6,272 nt of DNA, from contig JAFAGU010000305.1 of the NCBI GenBank assembly GCA_019237595.1, positions 1 to 6,272 of the forward strand, in the 5' to 3' direction. The DNA is from Betaproteobacteria bacterium. GTDB lineage: Bacteria; Pseudomonadota; Gammaproteobacteria; Burkholderiales; SG8-39. Position 1 is the stretch's first letter. Every line of letters starts with the position of its first letter. Below are positions 1-5,953 of the stretch, in pieces. Under the pieces are notes generated by a model that saw only the letters and a program-made list of their open reading frames with translations, was not told where the DNA came from and ran no database searches. Position numbers and translations under genes: made by a program.

Positions 1-660
1 GATGTCTCTTATGCCGGCAAGTTCTGCGTCAATGAGCAGCGCTGGCATTGGGAGGTCCAGCTGCGGCCCCCACATTCGGCTTCGGTCCACGACTGATCGC
101 TCTTGGAGAGCCTTGGGGTCCAGACGTACCTGAAGCTTCGCGGCGAGTTTCTCTATATCTTCGAGATTCTCCTCGTACGCCTCTGGCCAGTCGTTGAGCG
201 TGGCGGTCATGTCTCGCAGCACATGGTGAAGGTTGACCTCCAGGGCGGGGTCGTCGGGGAAGTAGAGGTCGCGACATTTCAGCTTGCTGCTAGCGATGTG
301 AACGTGCAAGTTTGGGCTTGGGACCAGAGCGGGGTGGATGATTCCCTCCAGACCCAACCGCTCTTCTCGAATGTAACTGTCTCGTCGTTCGGCGCCGAAC
401 GGGCGTGCCCAATGCGCGGTGCCAATACTGTTGCCGGAGTTACCGCGAATCGACAGGGGGCGCATGGAATATACATGGCGGTCGGTGAGATGCAGCCCGA
501 GAATGCCGGAGGCAATGTCGGGCGACGTATCGACCGGGACGAAGAAAGCATCGTAGCGTCTCCGGGCCTCGTCTAGGATATCGTGGTGGAAAAACGCGTT
601 GTAGATCATCGGCAGCTGACCAAAGGTGAGCTCGCCTCTGTAGAAACGTTCAAGCGCGCG
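1..660. other. Segment of lower GC content within the glycosyltransferase gene
   Basis: By hand count 389 of 660 bases are G or C (59%), against 230 of 300 (77%) at 4921-5220 within rfbG. The reading frame stays open throughout. The shift suggests that the distal part of the glycosyltransferase has a different history from the proximal operon, or is under weaker codon selection. Confidence 0.6.
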
Positions 661-1110
661 GCGCGATGACACTTCCTGGATCCGTGAGCCGACCGTGACG
701 CGGAGCATGTTCCGCAGCCATGGAACTATCGTATCGGGCCACCAGTAGACGTGCGTCTCCCAGCAGATGATCTCCGGCTGCGAGACGGAGATCATCATGC
801 GCGCAAGGTCGAGCGTGGTCAGCAGGAAGCCGTCGTCGTCGCCGAGCACCGTCACGTATTCGCCGTTGCACTGCGCGAGCCCGCGCTCCCAGTTCTCGGC
901 CATGGGGAGCACCTCGTCCGAGCGGATGTACCGGAGCCGGGGAAACGCGAGTGCCTCGACGATGCGGCGCGTCTCCGGTCCGCTGCAATTGTCAGCCACG
1001 ACGATTTCGTAGTCGTCGGCCGGCTGCCCGGCGACACTTGCGAGCGTGTGCCGGAAGGTCGCGGGGCGCTCGCGGGTCGGGATGAGCACGGAAAAAGTCG
1101 GGGCAGTCAT
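1..1110 (-). CDS. Family 2 glycosyltransferase, 3' end beyond window
   Basis: Predicted to move a sugar from a nucleotide donor onto a growing glycan at the cytoplasmic membrane face. The frame is open for 370 codons with no stop before base 1, so the C-terminus is missing. The N-terminus is a typical GT-A fold: FSVLIPTRERP at residues 6-16, the nucleotide-binding strand EIVVADN at 35-41, and YVTVLGDDDG at 85-94, where D91-D93 fill the metal-binding DXD position. A PVDTSPDIASG stretch at 192-202 resembles the acceptor-side region of GT2 enzymes. I recognise no domain in residues 240-370, and no transmembrane helix is evident. The ATG at 1110 overlaps the aminotransferase stop as ATGA, which fixes the start and suggests translational coupling. 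The gene is poorer in GC than its neighbours, most clearly over 1-660. Donor and acceptor cannot be read from the sequence; being downstream of sugar-modifying genes suggests it may transfer their product. Confidence 0.88.
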   Translation of the reverse strand, partial: MTAPTFSVLIPTRERPATFRHTLASVAGQPADDYEIVVADNCSGPETRRIVEALAFPRLRYIRSDEVLPMAENWERGLAQCNGEYVTVLGDDDGFLLTTLDLARMMISVSQPEIICWETHVYWWPDTIVPWLRNMLRVTVGSRIQEVSSRRALERFYRGELTFGQLPMIYNAFFHHDILDEARRRYDAFFVPVDTSPDIASGILGLHLTDRHVYSMRPLSIRGNSGNSIGTAHWARPFGAERRDSYIREERLGLEGIIHPALVPSPNLHVHIASSKLKCRDLYFPDDPALEVNLHHVLRDMTATLNDWPEAYEENLEDIEKLAAKLQVRLDPKALQERSVVDRSRMWGPQLDLPMPALLIDAELAGIRDI

Positions 1111-2249
1111 TTCTCGACGGTCCTTGAGAGTGCCTTCTTGAGCGAGGCTGCGACGTACGCGACATCGTCGCGTGTGAGGTTCAGCCCGCTCGGGAGATTT
1201 ACGGCGGCTCGGCTGACGCGATATCCGACCGTATTCCTGCGTCGGGCATCAGCAGCATGCGGCAAGCCGGCATAGGCGGGCAGACTGCTGAGCGGGTGAA
1301 AGAACGGCCTGCAGTCGATGCCTGCCGCGTCCAGCCGGGCGATCAGTTCGCCCTTCATCACACCGCAAGCCGAATCGACGACCACGGTAACCATCCAATA
1401 GCTGTTCTTCGTTCCCGGCGGCTCTGCATTGAGCGTCACGCCTGGCACCACACCGAGCTCCTCGCGATACCAACCGAAGATCTTTCGCTTTCGCGCGACG
1501 AGCTCCTCGATGCGCTGGAGCTGTGCCCAGCCAAGCGCCGCCTGGAGGGCACTCATCTTATACTTATGAGCTACTTCGGTGTTGTAGAAGGCCCGATCGC
1601 CCGGCGGGCGCCCATGGTCGCGCAGCACGGCCGCGCGCTCGTACAGGTCGGTGCGATCGGTGGCCAGCAATCCGCCTTCGCCGGTCGTAAGCGTCTTCGA
1701 GCCGTGGAAGCTGAAGACGCCGGTCTCACCGAACGTGCCTGCCTTTCGGCCGCGGTACTCCGAGCCGACCGCCTCGGCGGCGTCTTCGATGATGGCCACA
1801 CCGCGGCGCTTCGACACCGCCCGCAGTGCGTCCCAGTCCGGCACACCGCCATAGAGGTCGACCGGGATCGCTGCGCGGGTGCGCGGAGTGATGCAAGCTT
1901 CGAGTGAGGCGGCCGACATGCACCACGTCGACGCGTCGATGTCCGCGAAGACCGGCGTCGCGCCGACATACGTGACGGGGGCCGCCGAGGCGATCCAAGT
2001 GACATCCGGGACGACGACTTCGTCGCCCGGCCCGACGCCAAGCGCGAGCAGCGAAAGGTGGATGGCGGAGGTGCACGACGGCAGCGCCATCGCGTGCCGG
2101 ACGCCCAGATACTCGGCGAAAGCCTCCTCGAAGCGCACGTGATAGCGATTGTGGTTCTCGTACCACGCTTCGCGCGCAGCTTCCGCGACGCAGTCGACCT
2201 CGAGCTGGGTGATCGAGGGGCCGGAAACAGGGATGCGCTTGCGAGCCAT
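1107..2249 (-). CDS. DegT/DnrJ/EryC1 PLP-dependent sugar aminotransferase
   Basis: Expected to transfer an amino group, usually from glutamate, to a keto-sugar nucleotide in the cytoplasm. The protein has 380 residues, a normal family length. Visible motifs are the cofactor-phosphate loop PSCTSAIH at 57-64, EDAAEA at 155-160 (D156 should contact the PLP pyridine nitrogen), and SFHGSKTLTTGEGG at 180-193, where K185 is the Schiff-base lysine. NSYWMV at 282-287 and GIDCRPFFHPL at 310-320 resemble perosamine-synthase-type 4-aminotransferases (PerA group). The lysine argues against the CDP-4-keto-6-deoxyglucose 3-dehydratase DdhC/RfbH, which has histidine there. The likely substrate is a 4-keto-6-deoxy sugar made by the upstream dehydratase, possibly after C-methylation; this is inferred from context. 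The ATG at 2249 shares one base with the preceding stop (TGATG). The same frame stays open far upstream, but that part lies inside other genes and has no family similarity. I see no clear Shine-Dalgarno, so coupling is likely. Confidence 0.95.
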   Translation of the reverse strand: MARKRIPVSGPSITQLEVDCVAEAAREAWYENHNRYHVRFEEAFAEYLGVRHAMALPSCTSAIHLSLLALGVGPGDEVVVPDVTWIASAAPVTYVGATPVFADIDASTWCMSAASLEACITPRTRAAIPVDLYGGVPDWDALRAVSKRRGVAIIEDAAEAVGSEYRGRKAGTFGETGVFSFHGSKTLTTGEGGLLATDRTDLYERAAVLRDHGRPPGDRAFYNTEVAHKYKMSALQAALGWAQLQRIEELVARKRKIFGWYREELGVVPGVTLNAEPPGTKNSYWMVTVVVDSACGVMKGELIARLDAAGIDCRPFFHPLSSLPAYAGLPHAADARRRNTVGYRVSRAAVNLPSGLNLTRDDVAYVAASLKKALSRTVEK

Positions 2250-2971
2250 CAGTCGGCGAGGCAGCGCAGGTACCCCTCGGGCGCCGTGGTAAGCAGAAGC
2301 TTGTCCTGGATTTCGCGATCGATCTGGAACCGTCGATTCGAGCGCAGGAACTCGCGTACCGCCGTACGGGGGTTGTCCCCCGGGCCCCACGGACGATTCG
2401 GGAAGAACTCCTTGGGCATGTCTTCCACCACCGTATCGAGGACGATCAGATAGCTGCCGCGCGTGACGAGCGGCGAATAGAGCTCGAGCTCGCGCAGGAC
2501 GTGCGCGTGCGTATGGTTCGAGTCGAGGACGACCACCACCGCCTTGGCGCCGCGCGTTTCGTCGCGCACGCGGGCGGCGATCGCGTCGTCGACCGACGAA
2601 CCCTGGATCATGCTGATGCGTCGCGCCATAGGATGGTTCTCGATCGCCGCGCGGTTGTGCGGTCGGATGTCGATGTCCACGCCGAGCACGCGCCCTCGGC
2701 CGATGAGCTCGAGCATCGAGGCGGAGAACACGAGCGAGCCGCCGTGCGCGATGCCGGTCTCGACCACCACGTCGGGCTTCACGCGCCAGAGGATTTCCTG
2801 GAGCGCCATTAGGTCCTGCGGGTACTGGATGACCGGCCGCCCGAGCCACGAGTAGTTGTACGAGTAGTTGTACCGGCACGAATCGAGGAAGAGCTCGTGC
2901 GCCCTCGACTGCAGCTTCTCGTCCTTCGCCATTTGGCGCATGCGCTCGGGATCGCGCGGGTCGTGGCTCAT
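2249..2971 (-). CDS. CmcI-family SAM-dependent enzyme (annotated as 'cephalosporin hydroxylase'), probable sugar O-methyltransferase
   Basis: A 240-residue protein of the CmcI family. The name comes from cephamycin biosynthesis, but members within glycan loci are more plausibly methyltransferases of sugars or glycans. A conserved family segment RYNYSYNYSWLGRPVIQYPQ spans 33-52. The SAM-binding loop VVVETGIAHGGSL is at 68-80 and a second nucleotide-site strand, GVDIDI, at 97-102. LDSNHTHAHVLREL at 149-162 carries the aspartate and histidines expected near the metal or catalytic site, and LIVLDTVVEDMPKEFFPNRP at 175-194 is typical of glycan-locus members. There is no signal peptide or membrane helix. 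The ATG at 2971 overlaps the preceding stop by 4 nt, and AAGGG lies 5 nt upstream, inside a hairpin. A 12-bp tandem duplication codes for the YNYS-YNYS stretch. The enzyme family is clear; the methyl acceptor is unknown, and hydroxylation cannot be strictly excluded. Confidence 0.9.
   Translation of the reverse strand: MSHDPRDPERMRQMAKDEKLQSRAHELFLDSCRYNYSYNYSWLGRPVIQYPQDLMALQEILWRVKPDVVVETGIAHGGSLVFSASMLELIGRGRVLGVDIDIRPHNRAAIENHPMARRISMIQGSSVDDAIAARVRDETRGAKAVVVVLDSNHTHAHVLRELELYSPLVTRGSYLIVLDTVVEDMPKEFFPNRPWGPGDNPRTAVREFLRSNRRFQIDREIQDKLLLTTAPEGYLRCLAD
2849..2872 (-). repeat. 12-bp perfect tandem duplication inside the CmcI-like gene
   Basis: Two adjacent identical copies of CGAGTAGTTGTA (plus strand) at 2849-2860 and 2861-2872 encode the repeated Tyr-Asn-Tyr-Ser of residues 34-41. 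The reading frame is kept. As far as I recall, homologues also carry a Y-N-Y-x-Y-N-F/Y-x-W motif here, so the protein repeat is probably ancestral, and codon choice makes the DNA copies identical. Confidence 0.7.
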
Positions 2972-3657
2972 CGACGCCCTTCGGAGGGCGCTCGCGCGCC
3001 CCGGACGCGTGCCGGGTTGCCGTAGGCGACGCTGCCGCCCGGGAGGTCGCGAGTGACGACGGCCCCGGCCCCGACGATGCAATCCTCGCCGATCCGCACG
3101 CGCGGCAGGACCACGGCGCCGGTGCCGACGAAGCTTCCTTCGCCGACCACGACGCAGCCGGCGAGCACCGCACCCGGCCCGATGTGCACGCCATCGCCGA
3201 GTTCCGACTCGTGGTCCACGCTCGCCGCCGTATTGATTACGACGGATTCCCCGACCCGCACTTCCGCCGCGACGGTCGCGTGCGCAAGGACTTGCAAGCC
3301 CGGCGAAAGGCGTACACTGGGCGACACGTACGCAGCCGGGTGTACCGCGACGGCGGGGAGGAGCCCTTCGCGCGCAAGCCGCCGCTGGATGGCCACCCGG
3401 TCGCGGCCATGCTGGCCGCCGATCGCGACCAGGCACGCGTGTTCCGCCCGGTGCTCCTGGCGCCAATCGGCAAACCCCGCCTCCCCGATGAAGAGGGGAA
3501 CGTCGGGAAGCGGAGGACGTGCGGCCGGGTCGTTGTCGAAGAGCGCTTCCAGCCGGTAGCCGATGCGCGAAACGAACTCCGCGAGCACCTTAGCATGCCC
3601 GCTCGCTCCCCAGACGACGAGCGGCCTAAGTGCCCGGGGATCGGCCCCGGACGTCAT
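2968..3657 (-). CDS. PglD/NeuD-type sugar O- or N-acetyltransferase (left-handed beta-helix)
   Basis: A 229-residue acetyl-CoA-dependent transferase of the sialic-acid O-acetyltransferase (NeuD)/PglD family. The N-terminal Rossmann-like sugar-nucleotide domain starts with LVVWGASGHAKVLAEF at 13-28, followed by LFDND at 39-43 and LVAIGGQHGR at 76-85. From about residue 112 to 205 the chain is a run of hexapeptide repeats, as in a left-handed beta-helix, ending in AYGNPARV at 211-218. SVDHESELGDGVHIGPGA at 146-163 matches the PglD active-site region; H149 aligns with the catalytic histidine. PglD N-acetylates the 4-amino group of UDP-4-amino-4,6-dideoxy sugars, so the downstream aminotransferase makes 4-N-acetylation the leading hypothesis; O-acetylation is the alternative. 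The ATG at 3657 overlaps the methyltransferase stop (ATGA). The length matches the family. Both domains look intact. Confidence 0.93.
   Translation of the reverse strand: MTSGADPRALRPLVVWGASGHAKVLAEFVSRIGYRLEALFDNDPAARPPLPDVPLFIGEAGFADWRQEHRAEHACLVAIGGQHGRDRVAIQRRLAREGLLPAVAVHPAAYVSPSVRLSPGLQVLAHATVAAEVRVGESVVINTAASVDHESELGDGVHIGPGAVLAGCVVVGEGSFVGTGAVVLPRVRIGEDCIVGAGAVVTRDLPGGSVAYGNPARVRGARAPSEGRR
2975..2990 (-). promoter_or_regulatory. Hairpin enclosing the ribosome binding site of the CmcI-like gene
   Basis: In the mRNA, CGCCCU and AGGGCG form a perfect 6-bp stem around a CCGA loop. The 3' arm holds most of AAGGG, the best Shine-Dalgarno match for the ATG at 2971, which starts 5 nt further on. 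The hairpin lies inside the last codons of the acetyltransferase, so a ribosome finishing that gene would open it. This fits translational coupling, but such a short GC-rich stem can arise by chance and has not been tested. Confidence 0.4.
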
Positions 3658-4883
3658 AAGACCGCCACGCTTGGGATCGGAAGCACGAACCTGCCGCCCC
3701 ATTCGCGGATGAACGCGTTCTGGTCCATGATCTCCTCGCGCAGGTTCCACGGAAGGATGAGCAGGAAGTCCGGGCGCGCGGCGCGGATCTTTGCAGGCTC
3801 CACGACCGGCAAGTGCGTTCCCGGGAGGAAGCGGCCCTGCTTGTGCGGGCTGCGGTCGGCGACGAAGTCTATGAAGTCCCTGCCGGCGCCGCAATAGTTG
3901 AGGAGCGTGTTGCCCTTCGCCGCCGCGCCGTAGGCGCCGATCCGCTTGCCCGCGCGCTTGGCATCGATCAGGAAGGCAAGGAGCTGCTGCTTCGTTCGGC
4001 GTACGGAAGCCTCGAAGCCGGTATAGCCCTGCACCGAGCGCAAGCCGGCGCGCTCCTCGTCGGTGCGCACTTTCGCAAGCGAAGGTGCGGCCGCACCGGC
4101 CCCCTGGGCCGAATGCCGGACATAGAGCCGAAGCGATCCCCCGTGGGTGGCGAGCTCCTCGACGTCGAAGGCCGCAAGGCCGGCCGCCGCGAGCGCCGGT
4201 TCCAGCGCCACGAGCGAGAAGTACGAGAAGTGTTCGTGGTAGATCGTGTCGAATTGGTGTTCCTGCATGAGCCGCAGCAGGTGCGGGAACTCGAAGCTCG
4301 CGCTGCCCGAGGGCGAGAGGAGCGTGCGCACGCCGGCGAGGAAGTCGCGCAGGTCCGGGACGTGCGCGAGCACGTTGTTCGCCACGATTAGATCCGCTTG
4401 GCCCTGCTCGGCGGCGATGCGCCTCGCGCATTGGTCGCCGAAGAACTCCACGCGAGTAGGCACGCCCTTTTCCATTGCGGCTCGCGCCACGTTCGCTGCC
4501 GGCTCGACGCCGAGGACCGGTATGCTCAGGCGCTGGAAGTATTGCAGCAGGTAGCCGTCGTTGCTCGCGAGCTCGACGACGCGGCTTTGCGCGCCGAGCG
4601 CGAAGCGCCGCACCGCCATGGCCGCATAGGCCTCGGCATGGCGGAGCCAGGTGTCCGAGTAGGACGAGAAATAGGCATATTCGGAAAAGATGTCCTGCGG
4701 ACTGCGGAATTCCGCGAGCTGCACGAGGAGGCATCGCGAGCAGAGCAGGGCATGGAGGGGGTAGAAGGTCTCGCCGCGCCCAAGATCCTCCTCGCGGAGG
4801 TAGGCGTTGGACAGCGGCGTCATCCCGAGGTCGCAGAACGAGCGATCGAGCGTCCAGCCGCACGCGCGGCAGGCCGGTTTCAT
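3654..4883 (-). CDS. Sugar C-methyltransferase, TylC3/TcaB9 type
   Basis: A 409-residue class I SAM methyltransferase with the three-part layout of NDP-sugar C-3 methyltransferases. The N-terminal zinc-binding domain has C5-x2-C8 and C48-x2-C51. The central SAM domain shows VVELASNDGYLLQYF at 102-116, GVEPA at 125-129 and ADLIVANNVLAHVPD at 163-177. The C-terminal domain has RIGAYGAAAKGNTLLNYCG at 314-332. TIYHEHFSYFS at 213-223 is the active-site segment: Y215, E217 and H218 keep the spacing of TcaB9 Y222, E224 and H225, with the histidine as the base removing the proton next to the 4-ketone. The expected reaction is SAM-dependent methylation at C3 of a 4-keto-6-deoxy sugar nucleotide, and the adjacent upstream dehydratase makes a CDP-linked one. 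The ATG at 4883 gives an ATGA overlap and leaves the zinc motif near the N-terminus; a GTG at 4892 would add three residues and is less likely. Confidence 0.94.
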   Translation of the reverse strand: MKPACRACGWTLDRSFCDLGMTPLSNAYLREEDLGRGETFYPLHALLCSRCLLVQLAEFRSPQDIFSEYAYFSSYSDTWLRHAEAYAAMAVRRFALGAQSRVVELASNDGYLLQYFQRLSIPVLGVEPAANVARAAMEKGVPTRVEFFGDQCARRIAAEQGQADLIVANNVLAHVPDLRDFLAGVRTLLSPSGSASFEFPHLLRLMQEHQFDTIYHEHFSYFSLVALEPALAAAGLAAFDVEELATHGGSLRLYVRHSAQGAGAAAPSLAKVRTDEERAGLRSVQGYTGFEASVRRTKQQLLAFLIDAKRAGKRIGAYGAAAKGNTLLNYCGAGRDFIDFVADRSPHKQGRFLPGTHLPVVEPAKIRAARPDFLLILPWNLREEIMDQNAFIREWGGRFVLPIPSVAVL

Positions 4884-5953
4884 TGCAGGCACAGCGCTTC
4901 GTAGCGCTCGAGCTGCTCGAGCGTGAGGTCGCGCGCGTGCTCGCCCGCCGCGTGCCGCTTATGCCAGTCGACGATCCAGTCGACGGCTGCGGCGAGCGGC
5001 AGGCGTGCTCGCCAGCCCAGCCGCGAGCGCGCCTTCGCAGAGTCGACCGCGAGGTCCGCCGCCTCCTTCTCGGCCGGCGGGGCGGAAGGCGTCTCGGCGC
5101 GCCAGGAAGCTGGCGCGCCCCATCGAGCCGCGAGCGCCTCGGCGAGCTCGGCGACGCTCGCCGCCTCTTCCGGCGAGGGGCCGAAATTCCAGGCCTGCGC
5201 GGCACCCTCCCGCCCAGCGTGAAGCGCTTCGGCCAGCATCAGGTAGCCATGGAGGGGCTCGAGGACGTGCTGCCACGGACGTGTGGCGCCAGGGTTCCGA
5301 AGCACGAGCGGCGTGCCTCCCAGGAAGGCGCGCATGGCGTCCGGCACGAGCCGCTCCATTGCCCAGTCGCCGCCCCCCACGACGTTGCCCGCCCGCGCGC
5401 TCGCGACGCCGAGCGCCCCGCCCGCAGAGAAGTACGACGCGCGGTAGGCGTGCGTCGCGATCTCCGCGCACGCCTTGCTCGCGGCGTATGGGTCCTCGCC
5501 GCCGAGTTCGTCCTCCTCGGCATAGGGTCCGCGCCGGCCTCGATCGCGATAGCACTTGTCCGAAGTCACCACGACCACGGCACGTACGCTGGGGCAGGCT
5601 CTCGCGGCCTCGAGGCAATGGACCGTGCCTACGACATTGGTCTGGAAAGTCTCGACGGGGCTCCGGTAGCCCTCGCGCACGAGGGACTGGGCGGCGAGGT
5701 GGAACACGATTTCGGGCTGCGCCTCGCTTAGGAGCCCGTGCATCGCGCCAAGGTCGCGCACGTCCATGCGCACCGAGCGGACCGCCTGGCCGAGACCGCT
5801 CGAATCGAAGAGGCTGGGCACCGAAGGCGGATCGAGCGCGAGGCCGGTGACGCGTGCCCCGAGCCGGTGCAGCCACCAGGAAAGCCATCCTCCCTTGAAC
5901 CCCGTGTGACCCGTGACCAGAACCCGGCGATCGCGCCAGAAGCCCGGCGTCAT
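4880..5953 (-). CDS. rfbG: CDP-glucose 4,6-dehydratase
   Basis: Converts CDP-D-glucose to CDP-4-keto-6-deoxy-D-glucose with tightly bound NAD+, the second step of CDP-deoxyhexose synthesis. It is a 357-residue extended short-chain dehydrogenase, the usual RfbG/DdhB length. The NAD-binding motif is VTGHTGFKGGWLSWWL at 13-28. FHLAAQSLVREGYRSPVETF spans 84-103. The catalytic region has VTSDKCY at 129-135 and PYAASKACAE at 155-164, giving the Y156-x3-K160 pair. ARAGNVVGGGDWA at 186-198 and RPWQHVLEPLHGY at 225-237 are signatures that separate this enzyme from dTDP-glucose dehydratases. The ATG at 5953 overlaps the rfbF stop as ATGA and puts the Rossmann motif about 12 residues from the start, as in homologues; the open frame continues upstream but only inside rfbF. 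Parts of this gene reach about 77% GC, the highest I counted in the window. Confidence 0.97.
   Translation of the reverse strand: MTPGFWRDRRVLVTGHTGFKGGWLSWWLHRLGARVTGLALDPPSVPSLFDSSGLGQAVRSVRMDVRDLGAMHGLLSEAQPEIVFHLAAQSLVREGYRSPVETFQTNVVGTVHCLEAARACPSVRAVVVVTSDKCYRDRGRRGPYAEEDELGGEDPYAASKACAEIATHAYRASYFSAGGALGVASARAGNVVGGGDWAMERLVPDAMRAFLGGTPLVLRNPGATRPWQHVLEPLHGYLMLAEALHAGREGAAQAWNFGPSPEEAASVAELAEALAARWGAPASWRAETPSAPPAEKEAADLAVDSAKARSRLGWRARLPLAAAVDWIVDWHKRHAAGEHARDLTLEQLERYEALCLQ

Noticed and set aside
1257..1907. A 216-codon plus-strand open frame opposite the aminotransferase (similar ones at 751-1275, 3184-3897 and 3813-4391)
   Set aside because: Antisense to well-supported genes, with no recognisable motifs and no ribosome binding site that stands out.
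1107..2249. Identification of the DegT-fold protein as CDP-4-keto-6-deoxyglucose 3-dehydratase (RfbH/DdhC)
   Set aside because: It has the PLP lysine K185 where RfbH has histidine, and is shorter (380 residues) than that enzyme.
2849..2872. The 12-bp tandem duplication as a phase-variation or slippage site
   Set aside because: There are only two copies, the unit is a multiple of three so the frame would not change, and the encoded motif appears to be a conserved family feature.
2250..3194. A long in-frame N-terminal extension of the aminotransferase
   Set aside because: The extension is low-complexity, arginine-rich sequence read out of frame through two other genes. The ATG at 2249 gives the normal family length and an overlap with the preceding stop.
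4475..5731. A 418-codon plus-strand open frame, and a further one at 5005-5850
   Set aside because: Both lie antisense to the methyltransferase and rfbG, which have clear family motifs. Their translations are arginine-, alanine- and proline-rich with no domain; this is the usual shadow of high-GC coding DNA.
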